Below, one piece after another: positions 8,162 to 16,426 of a stretch of DNA of 64,000 nucleotides. Numbering within the stretch: position 1 is the stretch's first letter; every line of letters starts with the position of its first letter. The DNA is from Comamonadaceae bacterium UBA2121 (GTDB taxonomy: Bacteria > Pseudomonadota > Gammaproteobacteria > Burkholderiales > Burkholderiaceae_C). The stretch is taken from contig DCYB01000011.1 of the NCBI GenBank assembly GCA_002331385.1, positions 171,459-235,458 of the forward strand, read 5' to 3'. The notes beneath the pieces were generated by a model. That model was not told the DNA's origin. It saw only the letters and a list, made by a program, of their open reading frames with translations, and ran no database searches. Made by a program: the position numbers and the translations under genes.

Positions 8162-9796
8162 TCAACTGCGCTTTTTGCGCGCACGCAGATCCCGCACGCC
8201 GGGCAATGTCGTGGGGTCCTGTCCTGCCGCCAGGATGCGGTGCTTCTGGATTTTTTGCGTGCCCGTGGTCGGAATCTCGTTGGTGAACCACCACCAGCCC
8301 GGCACCTTGTAGTACGCCATCTCGCGCGCGGCAAAGGCGAAGAGTTCATCGCACAGCGCGTCACTCGCAGTGACACCGGGTGCGAGCACGATGCTGGCCA
8401 GCACTTCTTCTTCGCGAATGGCGTCGGGCGCGGCCATCACGGCCACTTGCTGCACCTTGGGATGGGTGAGCAGCACGGCTTCCACTTCGGCGGCTGCAAT
8501 GTTTTCGCCGGAGCGCCGGATGATGTTCTTGCGCCGATCCATGAAGTGCAGCAATCCATCGGGGTCCTGCGTGACCACGTCGCCGGTGTGGAACCAGCCG
8601 CCGGCCCATGCCTTTTCGGTGGCGACGGGGTCGTCCAGATATTCGCTGAAGAAATGTTTGCGCGGCGTTTCCGCAGAGTAGCGCACGAGCATTTCGCCGG
8701 GCGTGCCGTAGGGCACGGGCGCACCGGTTTCATCGGCCACCAGCACCTCCAGACCAGGCACGCCGCGCCCGAATGCGCGCGTGCCGACCTGGCGCTGTTC
8801 GGTGTAGTCGGAGAGGGTGCGTACCACCTCCGTCATGCCCCACAGTTCAATGAGCGGAAAGCCGAAGCGCTTCTCAAATTCGGCGTGCAGTTGCGGTTCC
8901 ACGCCCGCGCCGTAGCCAAAGCGCACGACATGTTCGTGTTCCCATGGCGACGCCGGCTGCTTGAGCAGCAAGGGAATGATCACGCCAAGGTAATGCACGA
9001 TGGTGGCGCGGCTGGAGCTGACCTCTTCCCACCAGCGCGATGGCTGGAAGCGGTCCGTCTGGATCTGGCAACCACCCGTGAGCAACATGCAATAGAACGA
9101 CAGGATGGATGCGTTCACGTGAAAGAGTGGCAGCGGATTGAAGAGCCGCTCCTTGCCTTCCTGAATCGAGACGAATCCGGGCTGGCTGGCGTACCACTTG
9201 CCTGCCGCGATTTCATACGCATGCGAGAGCACGCAGCCCTTGGGCTGACCGGTCGTGCCGGAGGTGTAGAGAATGCTGGCGGGCGTCGCGGCGCTCACTT
9301 CTCCCGTCTGGACAGGGCGCTGCGCGCGCGGTAACTCCAGCGCGGTGGGGTCGAGACCTTCCGCTGTGGTCAGGGCGGGCTGGTGAGTGGTGTCTTGCAG
9401 CGATTCTTCCACCGACGCACGACGCGAGGGCAGGCACACGATCAGGTCGACCCGGGAGTGGTCGATGAGATAGTTCAACTCGCGCCGCTTGTAGTCGGGA
9501 TTCACCGGCACACAGCAAATGCCCAAAGTGTTCAGCGCCCACTTGTGCAGCATGTGCTCGGGCCGGCTTTCCAGCAGCAGCGCCACGCGGTGCCCGAGCC
9601 CATAGCCCGCGTCGCGATATCGCTGCGCCAGTGCCGCGATGTGCGCGCCGGCGTCGCGGTAGCTCAGTTCGAGCCCCTGCTGCGCATAGCTGCGTTGCGG
9701 ATTCGCGGGCACGGCCATCAGGCTGTTGTCGGCATAGCGTTCGACGGCAGCGCTCAGCGCCTGCCCAATGGTGGTGGAGTCGTTCACTGGAATCAT
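8162..9796 (-). CDS. AMP-forming acyl-CoA synthetase (crotonobetaine/carnitine-CoA ligase-like)
   Basis: This ligase of 544 residues belongs to the ANL superfamily. It carries the P-loop motif ILYTSGTTGQPKG, the GWFHTGDVV motif that binds ribose, and RRSGENIAAAEVE near the hinge. It would activate a carboxylic acid to its CoA thioester using ATP. The ATG at 9796 is chosen because TGGGAG lies about 8 bases upstream; an in-frame TTG at 9811 is the alternative. It faces the GMC dehydrogenase, so alcohol oxidation and acid activation may belong to one catabolic route, although the two genes lie on opposite strands. Confidence 0.85.
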   Translation of the reverse strand: MIPVNDSTTIGQALSAAVERYADNSLMAVPANPQRSYAQQGLELSYRDAGAHIAALAQRYRDAGYGLGHRVALLLESRPEHMLHKWALNTLGICCVPVNPDYKRRELNYLIDHSRVDLIVCLPSRRASVEESLQDTTHQPALTTAEGLDPTALELPRAQRPVQTGEVSAATPASILYTSGTTGQPKGCVLSHAYEIAAGKWYASQPGFVSIQEGKERLFNPLPLFHVNASILSFYCMLLTGGCQIQTDRFQPSRWWEEVSSSRATIVHYLGVIIPLLLKQPASPWEHEHVVRFGYGAGVEPQLHAEFEKRFGFPLIELWGMTEVVRTLSDYTEQRQVGTRAFGRGVPGLEVLVADETGAPVPYGTPGEMLVRYSAETPRKHFFSEYLDDPVATEKAWAGGWFHTGDVVTQDPDGLLHFMDRRKNIIRRSGENIAAAEVEAVLLTHPKVQQVAVMAAPDAIREEEVLASIVLAPGVTASDALCDELFAFAAREMAYYKVPGWWWFTNEIPTTGTQKIQKHRILAAGQDPTTLPGVRDLRARKKRS

Positions 9797-9826
9797 CGGC
9801 AGCTCTCCCAAATCAGATCGGTCTCG

Positions 9827-10495
9827 TCAGGGCCGCAGCAGCGGCGAGGGGGTGGGGTCTACACCTTGTGCGATGGCCGCGTCGCGTTCCACTTGCAGGC
9901 TGCGCTGAAAGGCGGGGCGCTCGCGCAGGCGGCTCCAGTAGGCGTGGGTCGCTGGTCCCCATGCATCGGCCAGGTCCAGGTGCTCCGCCAGCATCAGCGC
10001 ATAGCCCACGGCCACGTCGGCAGCGGAGAAGCGGTCGGCGCACAGGTAGTCATGGTCGGTCACGGCGGCTTCGACGGCACGCAGGCGGGCGAGGAACCAG
10101 CGTGCATAGTCGCTCGCGACCTGCGGCTGCAGGCGCTCTGGCGGCTCAAAGTGGGTGTAGCGCAGCACCAGCGTTTGCGGAAAGGTCAGTGTCGCGTCGG
10201 CCATGAACAGCCAGTTGAGCCACGCGCCTCGGGCGGGATCTTGCGGTGCCACGGCGAGCGGTGTGGGCGCGGCCAGTTCACACAGGTACAGGCAGATGGC
10301 GGCAGATTCGGTAAGCTGGGTGTCAGCGTGCAGCAGCAGTGGCACGGTGCCGAGTGGATTGAGCGCGAGGTACGACTTGGCCAGCGCACGCGGGGGAAAG
10401 GGCAGCATGTGCAGCCGATAGTCCAGTCCCAGTTCCTCCAGCATCCACAGCGCACGCAACGAACGCGCACTCACGCAGTGATAAAGCTCCAGCAC
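9827..10495 (-). CDS. Glutathione S-transferase family protein
   Basis: This 222-residue protein has an N-terminal thioredoxin-like domain (ELYHCVSARSLRALWMLEE) with a Ser/Cys pair near residues 7-9, the LNPLGTVPLL segment with the conserved cis-proline, and LTESAAIC for gamma-glutamyl binding at about residues 61-68. A C-terminal all-helical domain follows. This is the classic soluble GST layout. It starts with GTG, supported by AAGGAG about 8 bases upstream. It lies 30 bases before the acyl-CoA ligase on the same strand and probably shares its transcript. The substrate is not predictable. Confidence 0.85.
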   Translation of the reverse strand: MLELYHCVSARSLRALWMLEELGLDYRLHMLPFPPRALAKSYLALNPLGTVPLLLHADTQLTESAAICLYLCELAAPTPLAVAPQDPARGAWLNWLFMADATLTFPQTLVLRYTHFEPPERLQPQVASDYARWFLARLRAVEAAVTDHDYLCADRFSAADVAVGYALMLAEHLDLADAWGPATHAYWSRLRERPAFQRSLQVERDAAIAQGVDPTPSPLLRP

Positions 10496-10790
10496 GCGCT
10501 TGTCTCCTTGTCAGTCGACCTCAAGGCGGGGATCATGGTGTCAGCGCCTTATTTCTTTGCGGATGGTACTGGATTGCTGCCGATTTCGCAGTCCGGCATT
10601 GACGAATCTCACGAGGGCAGGCGGTTAGTCACAAGCGCATACGGCGAAATCAGTTGTTGACGTTTGATGTAGATCAATTGCGTGGAGTTCTGTGAGAAGT
10701 GCGTATCCGGATGCTCAGAATTCATATTGAATTCATTTTTCCAGCGTCCATGTACAGCCTCTGCAAACCGAAATTGAGGGAGCGAAACTA
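10496..10790. other. Divergent intergenic region with an FNR-type box
   Basis: About 295 bases separate the GST gene (leftward) from the coiled-coil protein gene (rightward). No open frame here looks real. The region holds a perfect FNR-type palindrome at 10664-10677 and is more AT-rich than the genes on either side, as expected for promoters. Confidence 0.6.
10664..10677. promoter_or_regulatory. FNR/ANR-type binding site, perfect consensus
   Basis: TTGAT-GTAG-ATCAA matches the FNR/ANR/DNR consensus TTGAT-N4-ATCAA at all ten defined positions. If it acts as a class II activator site centred near -41.5, transcription would start close to 10712 and run right into the gene at 10791, leaving a leader of about 80 bases. 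A GCGTAT at 10701-10706 is a weak -10 candidate. It could also act on the leftward GST gene. Confidence 0.7.
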
Positions 10791-11201
10791 GTGTTTCCAG
10801 AAAAAATTGCCAAGTCTCACCGTATCAAGCTCACGAGGATGCTGGAGGACATTCAGCGTGCCTCCAAGGACATTGATGCGTTGCGTTTGGCGTACCTGCA
10901 AATAGCCGAGGACAGCGTGGCGCTGGCGCACGGTGACTCGGCGCTGATGCCGTGTGCTGGCGTGCAGAACCAGGGCTGCGTGCAGGCGGGGCGTTGCAGC
11001 GAAATCCTGCAGGAGCACAGCGTTCTCAAGTCGTCCATCGAGCGCGCGCTGTATCGCGGCACGGACGGCAAGCAGGTGGCTTCACTGCAATTGCAGCTCG
11101 ACAATCTGGAGGACGAGCGCGACATGCTCGACTCCAACCTGCGCGCGGCGCAGCAGTCTTATGCCGTGCGCCGCCAAGTCGCATTGGGCCAAGAGCACTG
11201 A
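10791..11201 (+). CDS. Unrecognised small coiled-coil protein with three clustered cysteines
   Basis: This 136-residue protein is not recognised. It has no signal peptide or membrane segment. It is mostly helical and highly charged, with heptad-like stretches at about 10-45 and 75-125 (for example LQLQLDNLEDERDML). Between the two helices lies CAGVQNQGCVQAGRC, with cysteines at about 55, 63 and 69, which could bind a metal or form a redox site. It starts with GTG, preceded by GAGGGAG at 10776-10782. The perfect FNR-type box upstream predicts low-oxygen expression. Codon use fits the neighbours. No function is assigned. Confidence 0.75.
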   Translation: MFPEKIAKSHRIKLTRMLEDIQRASKDIDALRLAYLQIAEDSVALAHGDSALMPCAGVQNQGCVQAGRCSEILQEHSVLKSSIERALYRGTDGKQVASLQLQLDNLEDERDMLDSNLRAAQQSYAVRRQVALGQEH

Positions 11202-11216
11202 GGCGGAGCGTGCGCG

Positions 11217-12143
11217 TCAGCCCTTCTGATCGGCTTCGGCTGCCTTGAGCGACAGCGCCATCTCATACAACCGGTTGCGCGAGCCATTGGTGAGTTGCGC
11301 GGCCAGTCGCACGGCGGACTTCATGGGCAACTCCGCCAGCAACATTTTCAAGACGTCCAATTCCTTGCCCTCGTCGCCCGCGCTGGCGGAGGCTGGATGG
11401 ATCACCACGACAAACTCGCCCTTGCTGCGCTGGGGCTGTTCCGTCAACCATGCATGCACGTGGCGGGCCGGGTGCGTGGTGATTTCTTCGAACTGCTTGG
11501 TGATTTCGCGCGCCAGCGTCACGCCACGCTCGTCCAGCACGGCGAGTGCCTGGGCCAGTTCCTGAATGCGGTGAGGTGCTTCCAGCAGCACGACGGCGCG
11601 CGGCTCCAGCGCCAGTTGCTGCACGGCGGCGGTGCGCTCGGCCGCTTTGGTGGGCAGAAAGCCGGCAAACACGAATCCCTGCGTTGTGGCCGGAGCCATG
11701 CCTGCGGCGCTGATGGCTGCCGTCACGCTGCTGGCGCCGGGCAGGGGAATCACGCGCAGGCCTTCGGCTTGCACGGCCGCGCACAGGCGCGCTCCGGGAT
11801 CGCTCACGCCCGGCGTGCCCGCATCGCTCACGTAGGCCACGCGGCGGCCCGCGCGCAATTGCTCGATCACCTGCCCGGATCGCTCAGCCTCGTTGTGCTG
11901 GTGCAGGGCGAGCAAGGAGCGCCCGGAGCTGTCGATGCCATAGGCGCGCAGCAGTTGCTGGGTGTGGCGCGTGTCTTCGCAGGCGATGGTGTCGGCAATT
12001 TGCAGCACATGCAGTGCACGCAATGTGATGTCGGCCAGATTACCGATCGGAGTCGCCACGACATACAGCGCGCCCTGCGGATAATGTTGCGCACCGGCAG
12101 CTTGCTGGGCAGCCGAGAGGGCGGGGGCAAACGATGTACTCAT
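11217..12143 (-). CDS. rsmI: 16S rRNA (cytidine-1402-2'-O)-methyltransferase RsmI
   Basis: This 308-residue tetrapyrrole-methylase-fold enzyme uses S-adenosylmethionine to methylate the ribose of C1402 in 16S rRNA. The family motif VVATPIGNLADIT is at about residues 28-40, followed by ACEDTRHTQQLL, VSDAGTPGVSDPG and PLPGASSV. The start is supported by TGAGGAAG upstream. That ribosome-binding site lies inside the divergent yraN gene: the two start regions overlap by 10 bases. The rsmI-yraN-diaA-dolP neighbourhood recalls the enterobacterial order. Confidence 0.93.
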   Translation of the reverse strand: MSTSFAPALSAAQQAAGAQHYPQGALYVVATPIGNLADITLRALHVLQIADTIACEDTRHTQQLLRAYGIDSSGRSLLALHQHNEAERSGQVIEQLRAGRRVAYVSDAGTPGVSDPGARLCAAVQAEGLRVIPLPGASSVTAAISAAGMAPATTQGFVFAGFLPTKAAERTAAVQQLALEPRAVVLLEAPHRIQELAQALAVLDERGVTLAREITKQFEEITTHPARHVHAWLTEQPQRSKGEFVVVIHPASASAGDEGKELDVLKMLLAELPMKSAVRLAAQLTNGSRNRLYEMALSLKAAEADQKG

Positions 12144-12586
12144 GGAACTTCCTCAAGACTTTCAAACGGGAACGGCACACTCAGCCGCTGGCCGACGTGC
12201 CGCAGGGCGACAAGGCGGACACCACGCGCGCCCGGGGCATGCGTGCGGAGGACCAGGCGCTGCACCTGCTGATGCGTGCGGGGCTGGAGCTGCTCACACG
12301 CAATTATCGAACCCCGGGACGCGGTGGCGGCGAAATTGATCTCATCATGCGTGAACGCGATGGTACGGTGGTGTTTGTCGAGGTGCGCAGCCGCAATCGG
12401 CATGACTTTGGCGGCGCGGGGGCGAGCATCGGCGCGATCAAGCAGCGACGCATCATTCTCGCGGCACGCCACTATCTCGCCGCGCGACGTGCCGCGCCAC
12501 CGTGCCGGTTCGACGTGGTGCTGCTGGAGCCAGAGCCACATTGGCTCAAGGGCGCGTTCGATGCCTCCGCGGCGTCAACGCGCTGA
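12134..12586 (+). CDS. yraN: YraN family protein (UPF0102), nuclease-like fold
   Basis: This 150-residue protein has the UPF0102 core GGGEIDLIMRERDGTVVFVEVRSR at about 69-92, which carries the E-x-D ... E-V pattern of Holliday-junction-resolvase-like endonucleases. The family's biochemical role is unsettled. The N-terminus chosen here is about 15 residues longer than in E. coli, so a start further in, such as the ATG at 12239, cannot be excluded. It diverges from rsmI with overlapping 5' ends and is followed 116 bases later by diaA. Confidence 0.88.
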   Translation: MYSWNFLKTFKRERHTQPLADVPQGDKADTTRARGMRAEDQALHLLMRAGLELLTRNYRTPGRGGGEIDLIMRERDGTVVFVEVRSRNRHDFGGAGASIGAIKQRRIILAARHYLAARRAAPPCRFDVVLLEPEPHWLKGAFDASAASTR

Positions 12587-12702
12587 ATGACAGGGCGCTG
12601 AACTTTTTCTTGCGAACGGGAACTTGTTATAGATATATACGGATACCGATTTGGTGAATCGGACACGTCGGCCCATCGGCGGCAAAGTATCATCGGCAGT
12701 CC

Positions 12703-13299
12703 ATGCTTGAGCAACGAATCCAACAACATTTCATCGATAGCGCCGATCTGAAGTACCAGGCGGCGCAGGCTTTGGGTGCGCCCATCAACGCGGCGGTGCA
12801 AGCCCTGCTCGCGTGCGTGACCAACGAATCGAAGGTTTTGGCGTGCGGATCGGGGCTGTCCTCGGCACAGGCGTTGCAATTCGCCATGATGTGCGTGGCC
12901 GGTTTCGAGCGCGAGCGCCCGGAGCTTGCGGCGATTGCGCTGTCCGCAGATGCGGGCTGGGCCGGAGGCTCCGCCGGGCAGGCGTTCGAGGTCGGCGCGC
13001 TGGCGCGACAGATTCGTGCGCTGGGCGCGGCGGGCGACATCCTGCTGGTGCTGTGCGTGAACGGCGACGAACCCGCATTGCTGGAGGCCGTGCTGGCTGC
13101 GCACGAGCGCGACATGTCCGTGATCGCTTTGTGCGCGCGTGACGCGGGCGCCATGGGCGGCGTGATGCGCGAGACGGACGTGCAAGTGTGCGTTCCCCAC
13201 GAACGGGCGGCGCGCGTGCGCGAAGTCCACACCCTCATCCTCCACTGCATTTGCGATGGTATGGATACCCAGTTACTTGGTGAACAGGAGATGCTTTGA
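12703..13299 (+). CDS. diaA: SIS-domain protein DiaA (DnaA initiator-associating, GmhA-like)
   Basis: This 198-residue protein has a single SIS (sugar isomerase) domain. The CGSGLSSAQALQFAMM segment (about 48-63) replaces the GNGGSA phospho-sugar loop of GmhA. Similar changes are seen in DiaA, which binds DnaA to time replication. Position between yraN and the BON-domain gene dolP matches the E. coli yraN-diaA-yraP order and favours DiaA over phosphoheptose isomerase. Its TGA overlaps the ATG of dolP, with a good ribosome-binding site (CAGGAG) inside the diaA end. Confidence 0.8.
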   Translation: MLEQRIQQHFIDSADLKYQAAQALGAPINAAVQALLACVTNESKVLACGSGLSSAQALQFAMMCVAGFERERPELAAIALSADAGWAGGSAGQAFEVGALARQIRALGAAGDILLVLCVNGDEPALLEAVLAAHERDMSVIALCARDAGAMGGVMRETDVQVCVPHERAARVREVHTLILHCICDGMDTQLLGEQEML

Positions 13300-14102
13300 T
13301 GAAATTCATGACGACCCGCACTACGTGTACCGTGCTGGCTGCCACGTTGCTGGCGGCCGGGCTGACGGCCTGCGCGCCGGTGGTTCTGGGCGGCGGCGCC
13401 GTGGTGGGCACATTGATGGCCACCGATCGCAGAACGGCGGGCATGCAGGTGGAGGATGAAACCATCGAGCGCAAAGTGTCCAGCACCGTAGTGAACACGC
13501 TGGCCGGACGTGGCCACGTCAACGTTTCCAGCTACAACCGCCAGGTGCTGCTGACGGGCGAAGTGCCGACCGCGGAAGAAAGCCAGAAGGCCGAGAAGGC
13601 CGCGATGTCGGTGGAGAACGTGAAGTCCGTGGTGAACGAGCTGGGCATCATGGAGAACTCCTCGTTCACGCAGCGCTCCAGGGACACCTTCATCACGAGC
13701 AAGGTGCGCGCCAGTCTGGTGAATGCGCAGGACCTGTCGGCCAACGTCTTCAAGGTGACGACCGAGCGGGATGTGGTCTATCTGATGGGCCGCGTGACCC
13801 CGCGTGAAGCCAAGCGTTCGGCTGAAATTGCGCGCGGCGTGGACGGCGTGCGCAAGGTGGTGCGCATATTCGAGTCGGTGTCCGAAGAGGAACTGGCGAA
13901 CTACGAGAAGAACCAGCAGGCACCTGCCGTGCAGGACGCGACGCCTACTTCGACGCAAGGCGGCGCTCCGGCAGCGGCCGTCGCGGCTCCCGCGCCCGCT
14001 CCGGCCCCGGTAGCTGTGCAGCCAACGGCACCGCCCGCACCATCGCGCTCGGACATCCAGGGAACACCGCTGCCGCCCATCCAGACCGCACCGGTCCGTT
14101 GA
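13299..14102 (+). CDS. dolP: BON-domain outer-membrane lipoprotein, DolP/YraP-like
   Basis: This 267-residue lipoprotein has a signal peptide and lipobox LTAC with the acylated cysteine at residue 25. Two BON domains follow, at about 50-120 and 125-195, as in DolP, a division-site lipoprotein that supports outer-membrane integrity. Unlike E. coli DolP (191 residues) it has an extra C-terminal tail of about 65 residues rich in Pro and Ala, probably a flexible spacer reaching to peptidoglycan or a partner. It is translationally coupled to diaA and ended by a strong terminator. Confidence 0.88.
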   Translation: MKFMTTRTTCTVLAATLLAAGLTACAPVVLGGGAVVGTLMATDRRTAGMQVEDETIERKVSSTVVNTLAGRGHVNVSSYNRQVLLTGEVPTAEESQKAEKAAMSVENVKSVVNELGIMENSSFTQRSRDTFITSKVRASLVNAQDLSANVFKVTTERDVVYLMGRVTPREAKRSAEIARGVDGVRKVVRIFESVSEEELANYEKNQQAPAVQDATPTSTQGGAPAAAVAAPAPAPAPVAVQPTAPPAPSRSDIQGTPLPPIQTAPVR

Positions 14103-14109
14103 ATCCAAC

Positions 14110-14136
14110 ACTGGCGCCCTCGGGCGCCAGTTTTCT
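14110..14136 (+). terminator. Rho-independent terminator after dolP
   Basis: A 10-bp GC-rich inverted repeat (14110-14119 with 14122-14131) is followed by TTTTCTT. It ends the yraN-diaA-dolP unit. Confidence 0.9.
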
Positions 14137-14184
14137 TGGAGAGTATGCGCGCGCGCAGGCACGCACGGTGGAATCAGGCTGCGA

Positions 14185-15114
14185 TCAGGCCCCCGGTTTG
14201 CGCAGGCGCGTGATCAGGCTGGACGTGTCCCAGCGCTGGCCACCGGCTTGCTGCACATCGCCATAGAACTGATCGACCAACGCCGTCACGGGCACGCGCG
14301 CGCCGTTGCGTTTGGCCTCGTCCAGCACCAGTCCCAGATCCTTGCGCATCCAGTCGACGGCAAAGCCGAAGTCGAACTTGCCTTGCACCATGGTCTTGCC
14401 ACGGTTCTCCATCTGCCAGCTTTGCGCCGCGCCCTTGCTGATCACATCGAGCACCACGTTCATGTCCAGATCGGCCTGCTGACCAAAGGCGATGGCTTCT
14501 GACAGACCTTGCACCAATCCGGCGATGCAGATCTGGTTCACCATCTTGGCGAGCTGGCCTGCGCCGCTGTCCCCAATGCGGGTAAAGGCACGCGAGAACG
14601 CCATGCCGGTGGGCTGCACCGCGTCGAACGCGGCCTGGTCGCCGCCGCACATCACTGTCAATTGACCGTTTTGCGCACCGGCCTGTCCGCCCGACACCGG
14701 GGCATCGACAAAGTCCAGTCCACGCTGGCGCGCATCGGCGTACAGCTCACGCGCCACCTGTGCCGAGGCGGTGGTGTGATCAACGAAGATCGCGCCCTTG
14801 TGCATGCCAGCAAACGCGCCGTCATCGCCCAGCACCACAGAGCGCAGATCGTCATCATTGCCCACGCAGCAAAATACGATGTCGGCGTCCTTCACGGCCT
14901 CGCGCGGCGTAGCCGCGTGGCTGGCCCTGCCGCTGGAGGCAAATTCACGTTCCCAAGCCGCCGCCTTGGCCGTGGTGCGGTTGTACACGCGCACACTGTG
15001 GCCCGCCGCGATCAGGTGGCCGGCCATGGGATAGCCCATGACGCCCAACCCCAAAAACGCGACCTTGCGGGCGGGTGTGGTGTCGTAGTTGCGCGAATTG
15101 ATGCTGCTGGTCAT
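14185..15114 (-). CDS. NAD(P)-dependent beta-hydroxyacid dehydrogenase (3-hydroxyisobutyrate dehydrogenase family)
   Basis: This 309-residue enzyme has the Rossmann motif FLGLGVMGYPMAGHL near residues 20-34, the substrate loop VDAPVSGGQAGAQNGQL (about 150-165), and the catalytic lysine in LAKMVNQI. These define the 3-hydroxyisobutyrate / tartronate semialdehyde reductase / glyoxylate reductase family. The start at 15114 is preferred over 15204 because GGAGACA precedes it and the extra 30 residues are basic and family-unlike. The exact substrate is not clear. It stands alone, tail to tail with dolP. Confidence 0.85.
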   Translation of the reverse strand: MTSSINSRNYDTTPARKVAFLGLGVMGYPMAGHLIAAGHSVRVYNRTTAKAAAWEREFASSGRASHAATPREAVKDADIVFCCVGNDDDLRSVVLGDDGAFAGMHKGAIFVDHTTASAQVARELYADARQRGLDFVDAPVSGGQAGAQNGQLTVMCGGDQAAFDAVQPTGMAFSRAFTRIGDSGAGQLAKMVNQICIAGLVQGLSEAIAFGQQADLDMNVVLDVISKGAAQSWQMENRGKTMVQGKFDFGFAVDWMRKDLGLVLDEAKRNGARVPVTALVDQFYGDVQQAGGQRWDTSSLITRLRKPGA

Positions 15115-15209
15115 TGCATTGTCTCCATGAATGGGGGGCGCATGCTTGCGCCGGGATGGCTTGCGCGCCCTCGACGCTGAAGCGGGAAGGCGGGGCCGAA
15201 CCAATCAGC

Positions 15210-16346
15210 TTAAACGATTGCGAAGTGCTCCGTGCCTGCGGACAGGTCGGTGGTCTTGGCGCGCTGGCTGCTGAGCTTGATCTGCAGGCGCAGGTCGTTC
15301 ACCGAGTCGGCATTGCGCAGCGCATCTTCGTAGGTGATGACGTTGGCCTCGAACAAGTCGAACAGGGCCTGGTCGAAAGTCTGCATGCCGAGGTTGCGGC
15401 TTTTCTTCATGATCTCCTTGATCTCGGCGACCTCGCCCTTGAAGATCAGGTCGGCGATCAGCGGAGAGTTCAGCATCACTTCGACGGCGGCGGCGCGGCC
15501 CTTGCTGTCCTGTCGGGGAATCAGGCGCTGCGAGACCAGGGCACGCAGGTTCAGCGACAGGTCCATGAGCAACTGGGCGCGGCGCTCTTCGGGGAAGAAG
15601 TTGATGATGCGGTCCAGCGCCTGGTTGGCACTGTTGGCGTGCAGCGTGGCCAGACACAGGTGACCGGTTTCGGAGAACGCCACTGCGTGCTCCATGGTTT
15701 CGCGGTCGCGGATTTCGCCCATCAGGATCACATCGGGCGCCTGACGCAGCGTATTCTTGAGCGCGGCCTCCCAGCTGTCGGTGTCCAGTCCCACTTCGCG
15801 CTGCGTGACAACGCAGTTCTTGTGGGGATGCACGAACTCGATCGGGTCTTCCACGGTGATGATGTGGCCGAACGAGTTCTCATTGCGCCAGTCGAGCATG
15901 GCCGCCAGCGTGGTCGATTTACCCGAGCCGGTGGCACCCACCAGAATGCACAGGCCGCGCTTGGACATGGTGATGTCCTTGAGGATCTGCGGCATGCCCA
16001 GAGTGTCGATGGTCGGCAGCGTGAGCGGGATCGTACGCAACACCATGCCCACACGGCCTTGCTGCACAAAGGCGTTCACCCGGAAACGGCCAATGCCCGC
16101 GGGCGAGATGGCAAAGTTGCACTCCTTGGTGCGCTCGAAGTCCGCAATCTGCTTGTCGCTCATGATGGAGCGCGCCAGCGTCAGCGTGTGCGTGGGAGAC
16201 AGCGGCTGCGACGACACCTTGGTGACGGCTCCATCGACCTTGATGGCGGGTGGAAACTCTGCCGTGATGAACAGGTCGCTGCCCCCCCGGCTGACCATCA
16301 GGCGAAGCAGATCGTTGATGAATTTACTGGCCTGATCGCGTTCCAT
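15210..16346 (-). CDS. pilU: Type IV pilus ATPase PilU
   Basis: This 378-residue hexameric retraction ATPase has an N-terminal PAS-like domain, Walker A GATGSGKS at 137-144, an Asp box (ITVEDPIEFVH), Walker B ILMGEIRD at 207-214 and a His box GHLCLATLHA near 228. Length and motifs fit PilU, the accessory retraction motor that works with PilT. AGAGGAAG precedes the ATG. It is the last gene of the leftward pilT / cyclic-nucleotide / pilU cluster. No pilin genes are in the window, so they must lie elsewhere. Confidence 0.92.
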   Translation of the reverse strand: MERDQASKFINDLLRLMVSRGGSDLFITAEFPPAIKVDGAVTKVSSQPLSPTHTLTLARSIMSDKQIADFERTKECNFAISPAGIGRFRVNAFVQQGRVGMVLRTIPLTLPTIDTLGMPQILKDITMSKRGLCILVGATGSGKSTTLAAMLDWRNENSFGHIITVEDPIEFVHPHKNCVVTQREVGLDTDSWEAALKNTLRQAPDVILMGEIRDRETMEHAVAFSETGHLCLATLHANSANQALDRIINFFPEERRAQLLMDLSLNLRALVSQRLIPRQDSKGRAAAVEVMLNSPLIADLIFKGEVAEIKEIMKKSRNLGMQTFDQALFDLFEANVITYEDALRNADSVNDLRLQIKLSSQRAKTTDLSAGTEHFAIV

Positions 16347-16426
16347 GGCGTTCTTCCTCTCTAAGCTCTTGGTCGTTGGTGCGGCGGATGGTCGCTGTGG
16401 TTGAAGACATTCCGGTGTGTACCCGG

